A stretch of DNA of 64,000 nucleotides, from the NCBI RefSeq assembly GCF_002884445.1, contig NZ_KZ614144.1:3578094-3642093 (forward strand), read 5' to 3'. Of this stretch, positions 25,979 to 35,526 are shown one piece after another. The first letter of the stretch is position 1. Every line of letters starts with the position of its first letter. A program made the translations under genes and the position numbers. The notes below the pieces were generated by a model. It was not told where the DNA came from, did not search any database, and saw only the letters and a list, made by a program, of their open reading frames with translations. This DNA comes from Paenibacillus castaneae (GTDB lineage Bacteria; Bacillota; Bacilli; Paenibacillales; Paenibacillaceae).

Positions 25979-26755
25979 TTAGAAATCGTCTGTATAGTGT
26001 GTTGTAAATTTCTCGTAGGATATTTCTTCATCCGGCGTATTGCGGAGCTCGACAATAATATCGAAATGGCTATAATCATATTGCGATTCTTTCACGAAAA
26101 TATCCGGATGCTCAATGACTTTCGTCGATGGCATGGCCATAATTTCTTGAAGCAATCCATAATGCTTCTCGTTTGAACGAATGGTGCTTACAATTCCGTC
26201 AATAATAAATATAGTGTTTGGCTGCATCTCATCCTCTGAGAGCTGACTGCGGACGGTTTGGCGCAGCAGCGTGGAGGACACAAATGTCCAACGTTTGTTC
26301 GAGCATACGCTTCCCGCAATAATAGATTCCGTTTTGCCTACCCGCGGCATTCCCCTTAAACCAATAACCTGATTGCCGTCCCTTTTAAACACCTCGCCTA
26401 AGAAATCAACCAATATTCCAAGCTCGTCGCGCGTAAACCGAAACGTTTTCCGATCATCTGAATCGCGCTCAATATAACGTCCATGACGAACAGCCAGTAT
26501 ATCAACTATCGTTGGCGTTCGCAATTTATTTACGGTAATATTATCAACCTTTTGAAGCATTTTGCCAAGAAGCTCGATTTTCTCGTCGTCATCCGTCTGC
26601 AGAAGCATGCCGCGAGTGCGGTCCTCTACACCGTTGATCGTCATGATGTTAACCTCTAGCATACCTAATAAGGATGCGATATCTCCTAACAAGCCGGGTC
26701 GGTTCTTATGTATTTTGTATTCCATGTACCACTGTTTCGACTCCAAAGCTGCCAC
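25979..26755 (-). CDS. ymfK: YmfK, DUF3388 protein with ACT-like and P-loop segments
   Basis: This protein has about 258 residues from a GTG at 26755. I choose that start because it keeps the conserved KQWYMEYKIHKNRPGLLGD opening; ATG 26725 and the longer frame to 26863 are alternatives. Residues about 13-74 read like an ACT domain (NRPGLLGDIASLLGMLEVNI). Residues 135-142, GMPRVGKT, fit a Walker A P-loop, and FIIDG with Asp186 fits Walker B. The function is unknown. It sits between ymfJ and ymfM as in B. subtilis, which supports the assignment. Confidence 0.85.
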   Translation of the reverse strand: MAALESKQWYMEYKIHKNRPGLLGDIASLLGMLEVNIMTINGVEDRTRGMLLQTDDDEKIELLGKMLQKVDNITVNKLRTPTIVDILAVRHGRYIERDSDDRKTFRFTRDELGILVDFLGEVFKRDGNQVIGLRGMPRVGKTESIIAGSVCSNKRWTFVSSTLLRQTVRSQLSEDEMQPNTIFIIDGIVSTIRSNEKHYGLLQEIMAMPSTKVIEHPDIFVKESQYDYSHFDIIVELRNTPDEEISYEKFTTHYTDDF

Positions 26756-26864
26756 CGTCCTAAACCTGTTCAAATCGAAGGAATTATTTTTATGAAGGAA
26801 ACCCTCGTCATAAAACATTATTCTACAATTTTCATCACAATCCTGCAACCCAAACAGAAACATT

Positions 26865-26897
26865 GCAGAAAAGCCTCCTTGGGGGAGGCTTTCCTGC
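26865..26897 (-). terminator. Intrinsic terminator after ymfJ
   Basis: A long stem pairs AAAAGCCTCC with GGAGGCTTTC, extended by GCAG/CTGC. TTTTC lies on the minus-strand descending arm. Confidence 0.75.
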
Positions 26898-26941
26898 TCT
26901 TGCTTCTGTTGACGAAAAAATCGTCTTTATGCATTAGACTG

Positions 26942-27193
26942 CTATGATTTCTGGACGAGCTTAACCATTAAGCCGGCGATCGTTTTTCGTTCTGCCTCAT
27001 CGCCCACATCCCATAGCTGCTTCAGCACGCGCTCTTCCTCATTTTTCGGGTCGACCTTTTCATCGAGAAAGGTGCCGATTTCATAGGCTAAAGTCGAAAT
27101 GGTTTCATCTGTCATTCCAATACTTTTAGCCTGAGACACACGTTCTTCCAAAAATTGCTTCCACGTTGAAAAATTTGAAAGGACAGTTGACAT
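26942..27193 (-). CDS. ymfJ: YmfJ, DUF3243 protein
   Basis: This 83-residue soluble acidic helical protein is of the DUF3243 family: STWKQFLEERVSQAKSIG near the N-terminus and LYPKNEEER-like DPKNEEERVLKQLWDVG in the centre. Its function is unknown. TAGGAGG precedes the ATG. It is separated from ymfI by 112 bp and followed by a terminator, so it is probably transcribed from its own promoter in that gap. Confidence 0.9.
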   Translation of the reverse strand: MSTVLSNFSTWKQFLEERVSQAKSIGMTDETISTLAYEIGTFLDEKVDPKNEEERVLKQLWDVGDEAERKTIAGLMVKLVQKS

Positions 27194-27305
27194 TTTTCCT
27201 TCGCCTCCTAAAGGTATAGAAAAGAATCATCAACATTCATTATTTTGTCTCTAAGCCGCTTATATTATGCAAGCCGGCTTGTCCTATGATTCAATTGTCT
27301 AAAAG

Positions 27306-28052
27306 CTAGGTATGCCAGCCGCCATTGGGGCTTATGATTTGTCCAGTTATATAGGAAGACTCCGGCAGCGCCAAGAAATAAACGAGTGAAGCAATTTCAT
27401 CCGTAGAACCGAAGCGTCCGATCGGAATCTCTTGCTCCAGTGCAGCCTTCTCCTCATCATTAAAGCCATTCATCATATCGGTATCCACCGCGCCTGGGGC
27501 AACCGCATTCACAGTGACGCCAGTGGGCGCCAGCTCTTTCGCCAGCGCCTTCGTGAATGCGTTCATGCCGCCCTTGGTTGTGGAATAGAGCACCTCGCAG
27601 GAAGCGCCTGACATGCCCCAAATCGATGATACATTAATGATCCGGCCGAACCTCTGCGCAATCATGCCCGGCATAAATAGCTGCGAGCAAAGGAACATTC
27701 CTTTTAGGTTTACGGCCATTACATCGTCCCATTCTTCCTCCGTTACATCCATAAGCATGCCAAAATGGGAAATAGCCCCGTTATTTACCAAAATATCTGG
27801 AAGCATGTTATGGCTCTCCAGTTTCTCACGCATGCGCTCAAGCTGTTCCTTCGAGCGCAAATCTGCCGAAATGGTAAGTACATTGGCGCCCAGCGCCATA
27901 CAAGTTCGTGCCGTTTCGTTCGCGGTTTCATGCGAATGTAAATAATGAATGACGATGTTGACACCCTCCGCGGCGAATCGTTTGGCAATAGCTGCCCCGA
28001 TGCCGCGGCTTCCCCCGGTAACCAAAACCGTCATTTGCTGCAGCGTCTTCAT
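27306..28052 (-). CDS. ymfI: Elongation factor P 5-aminopentanone reductase (YmfI)
   Basis: This 248-residue short-chain dehydrogenase has cofactor motif TGGSRGIG (12-19), NNGA at 90-93, and catalytic Ser142/143, Tyr156 and Lys160 in YSTTKGG. In B. subtilis YmfI reduces 5-aminopentanone on EF-P Lys32 to 5-aminopentanol. It overlaps ymfH by 4 bp (ATGA) and follows both M16 proteases YmfF and YmfH, which belong to the same EF-P maturation group. The context decides between this and a generic FabG-like reductase. Confidence 0.92.
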   Translation of the reverse strand: MKTLQQMTVLVTGGSRGIGAAIAKRFAAEGVNIVIHYLHSHETANETARTCMALGANVLTISADLRSKEQLERMREKLESHNMLPDILVNNGAISHFGMLMDVTEEEWDDVMAVNLKGMFLCSQLFMPGMIAQRFGRIINVSSIWGMSGASCEVLYSTTKGGMNAFTKALAKELAPTGVTVNAVAPGAVDTDMMNGFNDEEKAALEQEIPIGRFGSTDEIASLVYFLALPESSYITGQIISPNGGWHT

Positions 28053-29335
28053 GCAGACGGCTGTTTCACGATCGAGACTGCTAGCTGCTCGAAGTCAAAA
28101 TGCTCACGCAGCCGCGCATTTACTTCATTCAGCGTGCAGCTTTCATACAAATACAGCAAATCAAACAAATTGCTGTCGCGAAAACGATATCTTGTAAATT
28201 CGCCGGCAATCGATTCTGGGGAGTTGAGCATGCGCAAATATCCGCCGATTTTTTTGCGTTTGGATCGTTCGAACGCTTCCGGCTCTATGCCAGCAGCCAA
28301 TACGGCTTCCACACCTAGACGAATTTGCTTAATGAGCTCATCGGGATTAGGCGTGTCGCCGCCAATCACCGAGAAAGCATAACCTGTGCTGGAATTAAAT
28401 TCATGGCCAAAGGAATCTGATATTAGATCCGATTCATAAAGCTGTTGGTAAAGCTTAGAGCTTGATCCGATCAACGCATCAAGCATGAGCTTTGTTGTAA
28501 CTTCCTGCCGCAGCAAAGCTTCTCCTTCAAGGTTGGCGTCCTTTTCTTTGAAGCCCAACATGCATTTAGGAAGTGAAACAGGCAGCTCTGTCACTTTCCG
28601 CGGTATTTTCACAGAAACGGGTTCATTCTCGAAATAGCGCTTTATGTCTCCTTGCGGTTTGAATGATTTGCTGCTCTGATTTTTGCGAACGAGCTCGAAT
28701 ACTTCCTCTGCTGTTACCCCTCCTACTACAAAAAGCAGCATATTCGAAGGATGGTAGAAGGTTTCGTAACAGCGATAGAGAGTTTCCTTATCAATCTGTC
28801 TAATGGAATCCACCGTTCCAGCAATATCTATATGAACAGGATGCTCATGATAAAGCGCATCGATTAAGCCAAAGTAGACTCGCCAGTCCGCATTATCGCG
28901 ATACATATTAATTTCTTGTTCAATAATCCCCTTTTCCTTTTCTACATTTGCATCCGTGAAATAAGGGTTTTGGACGAAATTAATGAGCGTCTCTAAATTA
29001 GCATTGATTTGTTCCGTTGCGGAAAATAAATATACCGTTCGGTCAAAGCTTGTAAAAGCATTGGCCGAAGCTCCTTGTGAGGCAAATATTGCAAATATAT
29101 CACCCGTAGGCTCTTCGAACATTTTGTGCTCCAAGAAATGGGCTATTCCGTCGGGCACCTTGACTGGCGGTTCATTTCCGACCGAAAAACGATTATCTAC
29201 AGACCCGTACTTCGTTGCGAACGTAGCGTACGTCTTATTGAAGCCTTCCTTCGGCAGAACAATGACTTCAAGCCCATTATCGAGCACTTCCCTGTATAGG
29301 GTCTCCTGCACGTTTGGATAGTTAAGGGTTTGCAT
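28049..29335 (-). CDS. ymfH: M16 metallopeptidase YmfH (EF-P modification-associated)
   Basis: This 428-residue pitrilysin-family protease has the inverted zinc motif HFLEH (66-70) and a later Glu in EKEKGIIEQEINMY. It is the catalytic partner of the pair, because its neighbour YmfF lacks HxxEH. In B. subtilis the YmfF/YmfH pair is needed for 5-aminopentanol modification of EF-P. It starts 3 bp after ymfF and overlaps ymfI. Confidence 0.93.
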   Translation of the reverse strand: MQTLNYPNVQETLYREVLDNGLEVIVLPKEGFNKTYATFATKYGSVDNRFSVGNEPPVKVPDGIAHFLEHKMFEEPTGDIFAIFASQGASANAFTSFDRTVYLFSATEQINANLETLINFVQNPYFTDANVEKEKGIIEQEINMYRDNADWRVYFGLIDALYHEHPVHIDIAGTVDSIRQIDKETLYRCYETFYHPSNMLLFVVGGVTAEEVFELVRKNQSSKSFKPQGDIKRYFENEPVSVKIPRKVTELPVSLPKCMLGFKEKDANLEGEALLRQEVTTKLMLDALIGSSSKLYQQLYESDLISDSFGHEFNSSTGYAFSVIGGDTPNPDELIKQIRLGVEAVLAAGIEPEAFERSKRKKIGGYLRMLNSPESIAGEFTRYRFRDSNLFDLLYLYESCTLNEVNARLREHFDFEQLAVSIVKQPSA

Positions 29336-29338
29336 CCT

Positions 29339-30613
29339 TTATGCCTCCTTTCGATCGCGTAAAAAGTAAATCGTATCCAGCTGCACGCGATCCGCTACCT
29401 TGACAATGTCTTCGGCGGTGACTGCTTGAACTTGTTCAAGCAGCTGCTGTGCGCTGCGCTGCTTGCCAGTCAATACACTATTGAAATCGTAAGCAATCAT
29501 CTCATAAGCTGAATCCTGAAGCTCGCGAAGATGATTGGAGATCATCGCTTTCGTCTGGTTAAGCTCCAGTTCCGACAGCTTTCCTTGACGCATGCTTTCA
29601 AGCTGCTCTTCGATAATGGCAAGCGCACGCTCATAATTTGCGAATTCAATGCCCGATTGAATGGTGCACAAGCCTTTATGCCCATCCAGACGGGATGCCG
29701 CATAATAAGCCAAGCTTTCTTTCTCCCGAACATTCAAGAAAAGCTTGGAGTGCGGATACCCGCCGAGAATCCCATTGTACATAAGAGCGGCCGGGTATTC
29801 TTCATCCTCATAACCGACTCCAATACGAAGACCCAAGTTCAGCTTGCCTTGGCTGACCTCCATACGTTCTGTCACTTTCTTCACTTCTTGAACCTTATGT
29901 TCAATATTTGGCTTCGAATACGGAGAAGGCGAGCCAGTCTTCAGCCTAAACGCTTCTGTAACAAGTCCAGTTACCTCTTCTAGCGTCGTATCGCCTACAA
30001 CATACAAATCTAGCGCTGCGTTATCCAGCCATTGCTCATAGTGCTCAAACAAGGCAGCAGGCGTTATGGCATCGATATCTTCTTTTCTTCCAAGCGGATG
30101 CAGGCGGTATGGTTCATCCGCACACATGACCTCTAAGCAGCGTTCAGCCGCATATCGAATTTTATCATTCACGATGGCATCAAGGCGTTTTTTGAGTGTT
30201 ATTTTTTCTGCTTCTACATATTTTTTGTTGAATCCGCCGTTCTCCAGCAAAGGGTTTGTAAGAACATCACCTAAAAATTGAAGGGATTCAGAAAGCAAAG
30301 AGCTATTCGATGACACGAATTTATCATTTATAACATCCATACGGAATTGGACAATTTGAGAATCGCCTCTTTTGTAAACGTCGAAGCCAAAGCCGGCTCC
30401 ATATAAATCATCAAGCTTCTCGCGGAAAGCAATCGTCTCGGGCGTATTAGCAGTTCCTCTTCTAAGAACAAAGGGAATAAGCGCTACCGGCGTAACCGTT
30501 GCTTCCTCAAGGGTAAGGCCTGCAAATAAAGAAATCGCAAACGTTTTGAATCGTTTAGTTGGCAGCACATGCAGCCTTATACGCTGCAGCTGGCCTCTTT
30601 CGAATTGGGTCAC
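29339..30613 (-). CDS. ymfF: M16 peptidase-like protein YmfF, zinc motif lost
   Basis: This 424-residue pitrilysin-fold protein lacks HxxEH; the equivalent segment reads GTANTPETIAFREKL. It is the non-catalytic subunit of an M16 heterodimer with YmfH, a common division of labour in this family. The GTG at 30613 has AAAGGAG 8 nt upstream and gives TQFERGQLQRIRLHVLPTKR at the start; the 18-codon longer frame has no comparable site. Context places it in EF-P modification. Confidence 0.92.
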   Translation of the reverse strand: MTQFERGQLQRIRLHVLPTKRFKTFAISLFAGLTLEEATVTPVALIPFVLRRGTANTPETIAFREKLDDLYGAGFGFDVYKRGDSQIVQFRMDVINDKFVSSNSSLLSESLQFLGDVLTNPLLENGGFNKKYVEAEKITLKKRLDAIVNDKIRYAAERCLEVMCADEPYRLHPLGRKEDIDAITPAALFEHYEQWLDNAALDLYVVGDTTLEEVTGLVTEAFRLKTGSPSPYSKPNIEHKVQEVKKVTERMEVSQGKLNLGLRIGVGYEDEEYPAALMYNGILGGYPHSKLFLNVREKESLAYYAASRLDGHKGLCTIQSGIEFANYERALAIIEEQLESMRQGKLSELELNQTKAMISNHLRELQDSAYEMIAYDFNSVLTGKQRSAQQLLEQVQAVTAEDIVKVADRVQLDTIYFLRDRKEA

Positions 30614-30701
30614 TCGGTTTGCTCCTTTCAACGGCGCGTTATAGAGTAAATCTATTCCATTAGGCAATTCCCTATACCATTCTAACCTATCGGAAATGGA
30701 A

Positions 30702-30739
30702 GAAGCAACCGCTGCTGCTCAAGGCAGTACGGCTGCTTC
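30702..30739 (-). terminator. Hairpin after sleB
   Basis: GAAGCA (30702-30707) pairs with TGCTTC (30734-30739), with inner CCGCTGCTG/CAGTACGG pairing. The tail TTCCATTT is weak. Confidence 0.6.
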
Positions 30740-30760
30740 CATCCATTTAACAGTGTATGG

Positions 30761-31522
30761 TTATATACAGAAAATATGCTTGCCGATCGTCTTGATCTGT
30801 GTTCGAGTCCAAATCCATTTTGACGTAGCCGTATCCGGGTTGAAGTAGTAAATACAACCTCCTGACGGATCCATTCCATTTAGAGCATCTTCAACTGCTT
30901 CTCTTGCTTTGGCATTTGGTGTTAGCCAAATTTGCCCGTCAGCAACCGCAGTGAATGCGCCAGGCTGAAAAATAACGCCATAGATCGTGTTCGGAAAGCT
31001 TGGCGATTTGAGTCGATTGAGTATAACAGCAGCTACAGCTACTTGTCCCTCGTACGGCTCACCGCGTGATTCACCGTATACGGCATTGGCCATAATCTTC
31101 AGATCATTTTCTGTTAAATTCAGCCTGTTTGACGTCGGCATGTTTTCTTTGGAGCCAGAGCCGGTATTAGACGCAGGAGGCGATGTTGTTTCTGAGGGCG
31201 CCCATGCTTTCGTTGCTTCCCAAAGCTTTAGCTTTGTTTTTGCACCGACTACTCCGTCTGATTTCAATCCAAACTTCCATTGGAACCAGGTGACTGCATT
31301 TTTCGTGTCTGGTCCAAACTTTCCGTCAATCGGACCGTTGAAATAACCTAGATGCGTTAGACGTCCTTGCAGCTCATATACGTCTTGACCTGAGGAACCG
31401 ACCTTTAGTGTTGCATTGCTGAATGTTTCTGTCGCTCCTCTATGTTCACCGCGCAGCAGCGAGAAGGAGCCGAACAATAGCAGTACAATAATCGAGGTCA
31501 CCACAATCAAACGATTTCTCAT
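30761..31522 (-). CDS. sleB: Spore cortex-lytic enzyme SleB
   Basis: This 253-residue germination enzyme is a lytic transglycosylase that attacks muramic-lactam-containing spore cortex. An N-terminal membrane or signal segment (5-23) precedes a PG_binding_1 domain (about 38-105, with GYFNGPIDGKFGPDTKNAV), a Ser/Thr-rich linker, and the hydrolase_2 domain with catalytic-type Glu151 in VYGESRGEP. A textbook sigma-G promoter lies upstream. No ypeB follows it, unlike the usual sleB-ypeB pair; it sits alone between ftsK and ymfF. Confidence 0.93.
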   Translation of the reverse strand: MRNRLIVVTSIIVLLLFGSFSLLRGEHRGATETFSNATLKVGSSGQDVYELQGRLTHLGYFNGPIDGKFGPDTKNAVTWFQWKFGLKSDGVVGAKTKLKLWEATKAWAPSETTSPPASNTGSGSKENMPTSNRLNLTENDLKIMANAVYGESRGEPYEGQVAVAAVILNRLKSPSFPNTIYGVIFQPGAFTAVADGQIWLTPNAKAREAVEDALNGMDPSGGCIYYFNPDTATSKWIWTRTQIKTIGKHIFCI

Positions 31523-31579
31523 GATGGGATCTGCCTTTCTCTTGCAAGTTAGTTCGCTTAAGGTAGCGTTACCTAACTT

Positions 31580-31610
31580 TAGTATGAGAAAAGCATCCCT
31601 TTTCTATGCA
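31580..31610 (-). promoter_or_regulatory. Sigma-G promoter of sleB
   Basis: On the minus strand TGCATA (31605-31610) and CATACTA (31580-31586) are 18 nt apart, very close to the forespore sigma-G consensus. Confidence 0.8.
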
Positions 31611-31641
31611 TTTATATCCCGATTCATACAATCAACGGAAA

Positions 31642-34329
31642 TTATGAGCTGATTTGTCCCGCTTGATATTGATCCATTGTAATTAATACTTCACGGGGCT
31701 TACTGCCCTCATAAGGTCCTACGATAGAACGGGCTTCCATTTGGTCAATTAATCTAGCCGCTCTCGTATAACCAATTCTCATTCTGCGCTGCAGCAGAGA
31801 AACGGAAGCTTGCTTGGCATCCAAAATAATTTGCACCGCCTGATCATAAAGCTCGTCCAGTATCTCGGCAGGATCATTGGATTCTTCCTCCACCTCAGGT
31901 ACCAGGTCTTCCTTGTATTCTGCTTCTGCTTGTCCACGAGCATATGTAACCAAATGTTCCACTTCCTGATCCGATAAGAAGGCTCCCTGCACCCTAATCG
32001 GCTTGGACATGCCTACAGGCAAGAAGAGCATATCGCCGCGTCCCAGCAGCTTCTCGGCTCCTACCATATCCAGTATAGTCCTCGAGTCAACCTGCGAGGA
32101 TACGCCGAAAGCAATACGCGAAGGGATATTAGCTTTAATGACTCCTGTTATGACATCGACTGAAGGCCGCTGCGTTGCAATAATAAGGTGTATACCCGCT
32201 GCACGTGCCATTTGGGCAAGCCTCGCAATGGAATCCTCAACATCATTGGCAGCAACCATCATTAAGTCAGCCAGCTCATCAACAATAACAACGATATATG
32301 GCAGCACTGCGGCTGGATTATCAGCCATTAAAGTATTATAGCCTTCAATATTGCGCGTAGCTGATTTAGAAAAGAGCTCATACCGCTTCTCCATTTCCAC
32401 TACAATTTTTTTCAATGCGAGCGAAGCACGTTTCGGATTCGTTACAACCGGCGCAAGCAAGTGTGGAATGCCATTATACACATTTAATTCCACCATCTTC
32501 GGATCAATCATAAGAAATTTCACTTCATCAGGAGTAGCCTTATACAAAATGCTCGTAATAATGCCGTTAATACAAACTGATTTTCCTGATCCCGTTGCAC
32601 CAGCAACAAGCAAATGCGGCATTTTGGCTAAATTGCCTACAATCGTCTGGCCTGATATATCACGGCCGAAGGCGATTGATAATTTTGAAGCCGAATTTTG
32701 GAAAGTAGCTGTTTCCATAACCTCCCGCATCGTAACAACCGATACTTCCATATTAGGCACTTCAATTCCGATTGCCGATTTTCCGGGAATTGGCGCTTCC
32801 ATCCGGATGTCTTTGGCTGCAAGCGCAAGTGCAATATCATCCGTTAAGCCTACGATCCGGCTAACTTTAACACCTGTAGCTGGCTGCACCTCATAGCGAG
32901 TAACAGCAGGCCCGCGAACAACATCAAGTACTTTAGCACGCACGCCAAAGCTCTCAAGCGTTGCTTCCAGCTTTCTTCTTGAATCATACATGTCGGTAGC
33001 GTCCGCATTTCTCGCCAGCTGATTCGGTTTGGTCAGCAATGAAAAGGGAGGAAGCAAATAAGGCTTGACCGTATTTGCCTCCACTTCTGTGATCGGTCGC
33101 TTCGGCGCATTGTCGTTTGGAGATGAACTGCTGTTCACATCCAATACTAAAACTTCAGATGCTTCTACTGGGCTCGGTACAGCTTCCATTGCAAACTCTT
33201 CTGGAAGCTGATCTTCTTCTATATCATCGATTTCTGCTCCGTCTGCAGGCTCCACATCCTCAGCAGGATTGCTGCTGTCCCATACTGCTGTAGGAAGTTC
33301 TTCAGGCTGTGCTGGATCAGTGACCAAGCTTGGTTTCGCATCATCCCAAGGGGCGTGGTCATTCTGATCTAAATCGATATTGTCCGTATTAGGCAATGAA
33401 ACGCCTGTGCTTTCCCACGGCTGTTCATAATCAGTATCCCATGCTGGCTTGCTGTTTCTATTGATTACAGACGTATTGGGCTCAATGTCCCATTCATCAT
33501 GATCCGCCTGCTCGCTAGATTGTTTCTGCGCCTGCTGCTCCTGTTTCCAAGAGAAAAACAAAGACCGCTTCTTCTTAGGCGGTGAAATAACGTAACTGTC
33601 ATGATCATCATCCATCTTATCATCTTCATCATCAGCATCCGTGTGAGCGACAGCAGCATTGGCAACTGCCGCAGCGCGCAGGGATGAGCGCTTTGCCCAT
33701 TTCGCCCCTAACAATTTGAACATTCGCTGAGCCTTGGACGTAGTCATTCTACCAAGCTCTACATAAGATTTGCCTGTCATCAACATGATCGAGATCGCAA
33801 ACATCACAAACATGATTAACTTAGCGCCGTAATAGCCAAAAAGAGAGAAAAACAAAGAATATTGAATAGCGCCGACATATCCGCCGCTAATTTCTTTGTC
33901 TCTTATTGGTGAATCACCATTAGTTGAAACCTGAATTAACGACGATTTCATATCCGAACTAAGCTGTGAGAATATCATGCCGCCACTCAAATCAGCTGCC
34001 GGACCGAGCTTCTGATCGATTTCAGAAATAGAGCTCATAAGCGTGAAAGCAAGCACAGCGATAAGAAGGCCGGTCCGTCTGTTAGTCCAGCCGCGCGGCC
34101 ACGTTCGCTTGACCATAACCGTTAGTCCGATTACAATCCCTAATAAAGCTAGCACGAAATAAAACTTACCGAGCACAAGTCCAAATAATTTAGATAACGA
34201 GCGCCCAACAGCCGCTTCTCCAGACAGAGCGATGATTGATATAGTTATAAGCAGGATGCCGTATACTTCGTATTTTAGGTTTGTGCCAATCGATTTTTTG
34301 CGTCTCTTTTTCTTAGCCAAATCCGTCAC
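31642..34329 (-). CDS. spoIIIE: DNA translocase FtsK/SpoIIIE
   Basis: This 895-residue protein moves chromosomal DNA through the division or sporulation septum. Four N-terminal membrane segments (about 20-185) precede a disordered acidic linker (about 205-410) with spaced Trp-containing patches (PAWDTD, QPWES, APWDD, AVWDS). The RecA-like motor has Walker A GATGSGKS (577-584) and Walker [13 protein letters not shown]-terminal winged-helix gamma domain (about 830-890, [19 protein letters not shown]) reads DNA polarity sequences. Its position next to tepA and rnj matches spoIIIE in B. subtilis. Confidence 0.96.
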   Translation of the reverse strand: MTDLAKKKRRKKSIGTNLKYEVYGILLITISIIALSGEAAVGRSLSKLFGLVLGKFYFVLALLGIVIGLTVMVKRTWPRGWTNRRTGLLIAVLAFTLMSSISEIDQKLGPAADLSGGMIFSQLSSDMKSSLIQVSTNGDSPIRDKEISGGYVGAIQYSLFFSLFGYYGAKLIMFVMFAISIMLMTGKSYVELGRMTTSKAQRMFKLLGAKWAKRSSLRAAAVANAAVAHTDADDEDDKMDDDHDSYVISPPKKKRSLFFSWKQEQQAQKQSSEQADHDEWDIEPNTSVINRNSKPAWDTDYEQPWESTGVSLPNTDNIDLDQNDHAPWDDAKPSLVTDPAQPEELPTAVWDSSNPAEDVEPADGAEIDDIEEDQLPEEFAMEAVPSPVEASEVLVLDVNSSSSPNDNAPKRPITEVEANTVKPYLLPPFSLLTKPNQLARNADATDMYDSRRKLEATLESFGVRAKVLDVVRGPAVTRYEVQPATGVKVSRIVGLTDDIALALAAKDIRMEAPIPGKSAIGIEVPNMEVSVVTMREVMETATFQNSASKLSIAFGRDISGQTIVGNLAKMPHLLVAGATGSGKSVCINGIITSILYKATPDEVKFLMIDPKMVELNVYNGIPHLLAPVVTNPKRASLALKKIVVEMEKRYELFSKSATRNIEGYNTLMADNPAAVLPYIVVIVDELADLMMVAANDVEDSIARLAQMARAAGIHLIIATQRPSVDVITGVIKANIPSRIAFGVSSQVDSRTILDMVGAEKLLGRGDMLFLPVGMSKPIRVQGAFLSDQEVEHLVTYARGQAEAEYKEDLVPEVEEESNDPAEILDELYDQAVQIILDAKQASVSLLQRRMRIGYTRAARLIDQMEARSIVGPYEGSKPREVLITMDQYQAGQISS

Positions 34330-34341
34330 CTCTGATAAAAG

Positions 34342-34350
34342 ATTATACCA
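34342..34350 (-). promoter_or_regulatory. Candidate extended -10 promoter of ftsK/spoIIIE
   Basis: On the minus strand TGGTATAAT is an extended -10 element 13 nt before the start codon. The leader would be very short, and no clear -35 is seen. Confidence 0.35.
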
Positions 34351-34389
34351 TAGGTGGACAAATGTGCCTATGAGACATTCGTACGAACA

Positions 34390-34614
34390 TCAGTTTGGAG
34401 TTGATTGATATCGAACAATCGAGCCAGGTGTAAAGCTCGGATTCAAATAATCATTCAAGCTGCAATCCAGGAGGCGAACAATTTTGCCCATATCGGCTGC
34501 GATCGGGACGACCTGCATCTTGATCCCGCTTACCCAAACTTCCTGTGTGGCCTCTACATCGTCCTCATAGCCCTTCAGAACAAGCTCAAGCGGCATAGTC
34601 GTATAGAGTGTCAT
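34390..34614 (-). CDS. ylzJ: YlzJ-like protein
   Basis: This 74-residue protein of the YlzJ family opens with [16 protein letters not shown] and ends with [13 protein letters not shown]. The function is unknown. It overlaps tepA by 4 bp and lies immediately before spoIIIE, exactly as in B. subtilis, so the assignment rests on sequence and synteny together. Confidence 0.9.
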   Translation of the reverse strand: MTLYTTMPLELVLKGYEDDVEATQEVWVSGIKMQVVPIAADMGKIVRLLDCSLNDYLNPSFTPGSIVRYQSTPN

Positions 34615-35366
34615 TGTTGTGGTCCCTCCGTCGTTTTCCGCTGCTTATATATCTCAATCCGTTGATTCAGCTCACGCAGAGCTTCTCCTAAACCGCCTAC
34701 TGCATCGATTAAGCCATGCTTTACCGCATCAGCTCCAATTACGGTTGTACCAATATCTCGCGTCAGATCGCCAGTCTTGAACATGAGTTCTTTAAAGGTA
34801 TGCTCACTCACATTGGAGTGAGATGTTACAAAACGAATAATTCGCTCCTGCATTTTATCCAAGTATTCGAACGTTTGGGGCACACCGATAACTAAGCCGT
34901 TCAAGCGAATGGGGTGAATGGTCATTGTCGCAGTTTCCGCAATAAACGATTTGTCGCCAGCAACGGCAATGGGAACACCGATAGAATGTCCACCGCCAAG
35001 AACAAGTGTTACGGCTGGCTTGGACAAGGAAGATATCATTTCCGCAATGGCAAGCCCCGCTTCTACGTCGCCGCCTACCGTATTTAGAACGATAAATACG
35101 CCTTCGATTTTTTGGTTTTGTTCAGCTGCGATTAATTGTGGAATGACATGCTCGTATTTTGTCGTCTTGTTTTGCGGAGGAAGAACGAGATGTCCTTCTA
35201 CTTGCCCAATAATGGTCATACAAAAAATGTTGGACTCCGCTGGTGCAGGCGTTGAGGTTTGACCTAGCTGCTGAATCGTATCCACGACTGGATTTCCTGT
35301 ATTCTTCACATCACCGTTTGGTTCATTCTGTTCTGCTTCCAGATTCATATGCGTTTGCCACATCAT
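34611..35366 (-). CDS. tepA: ClpP-like protease TepA
   Basis: This 251-residue ClpP-fold protein has a Ser in [14 protein letters not shown] and a His in MTIHPIRL at the positions of a ClpP catalytic dyad. B. subtilis TepA (YmfB) is linked to processing of secretory leader peptides and to forespore functions. The ATG at 35366 is preceded by GAGGGGG 6 nt upstream; the five-codon longer ORF is not favoured. The first 45 residues are low in hydrophobicity and show no signal peptide. Confidence 0.92.
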   Translation of the reverse strand: MMWQTHMNLEAEQNEPNGDVKNTGNPVVDTIQQLGQTSTPAPAESNIFCMTIIGQVEGHLVLPPQNKTTKYEHVIPQLIAAEQNQKIEGVFIVLNTVGGDVEAGLAIAEMISSLSKPAVTLVLGGGHSIGVPIAVAGDKSFIAETATMTIHPIRLNGLVIGVPQTFEYLDKMQERIIRFVTSHSNVSEHTFKELMFKTGDLTRDIGTTVIGADAVKHGLIDAVGGLGEALRELNQRIEIYKQRKTTEGPQQ

Positions 35367-35450
35367 ATACAACCCCCTCATGTGAAATAATGCTCATCCT
35401 AGTATGGGGTCGTACATCAAATTTATGCACATTCATTACGCCAAAACCCA

Positions 35451-35507
35451 AAAAGAGGACCACTTGAGTCCGCCGCGGCATTAGGCGGATGGAACAAGCG
35501 ATCCTCT
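35451..35507 (-). terminator. Intrinsic terminator after the RNase J gene
   Basis: AGAGGA (35454-35459) pairs with TCCTCT (35502-35507) around an inner GTCCGCC/GGCGGAT stem. On the minus strand TTTTTGGGTTTT follows. Confidence 0.8.
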
Positions 35508-35526
35508 AGATTATTCAAGTTTAATA

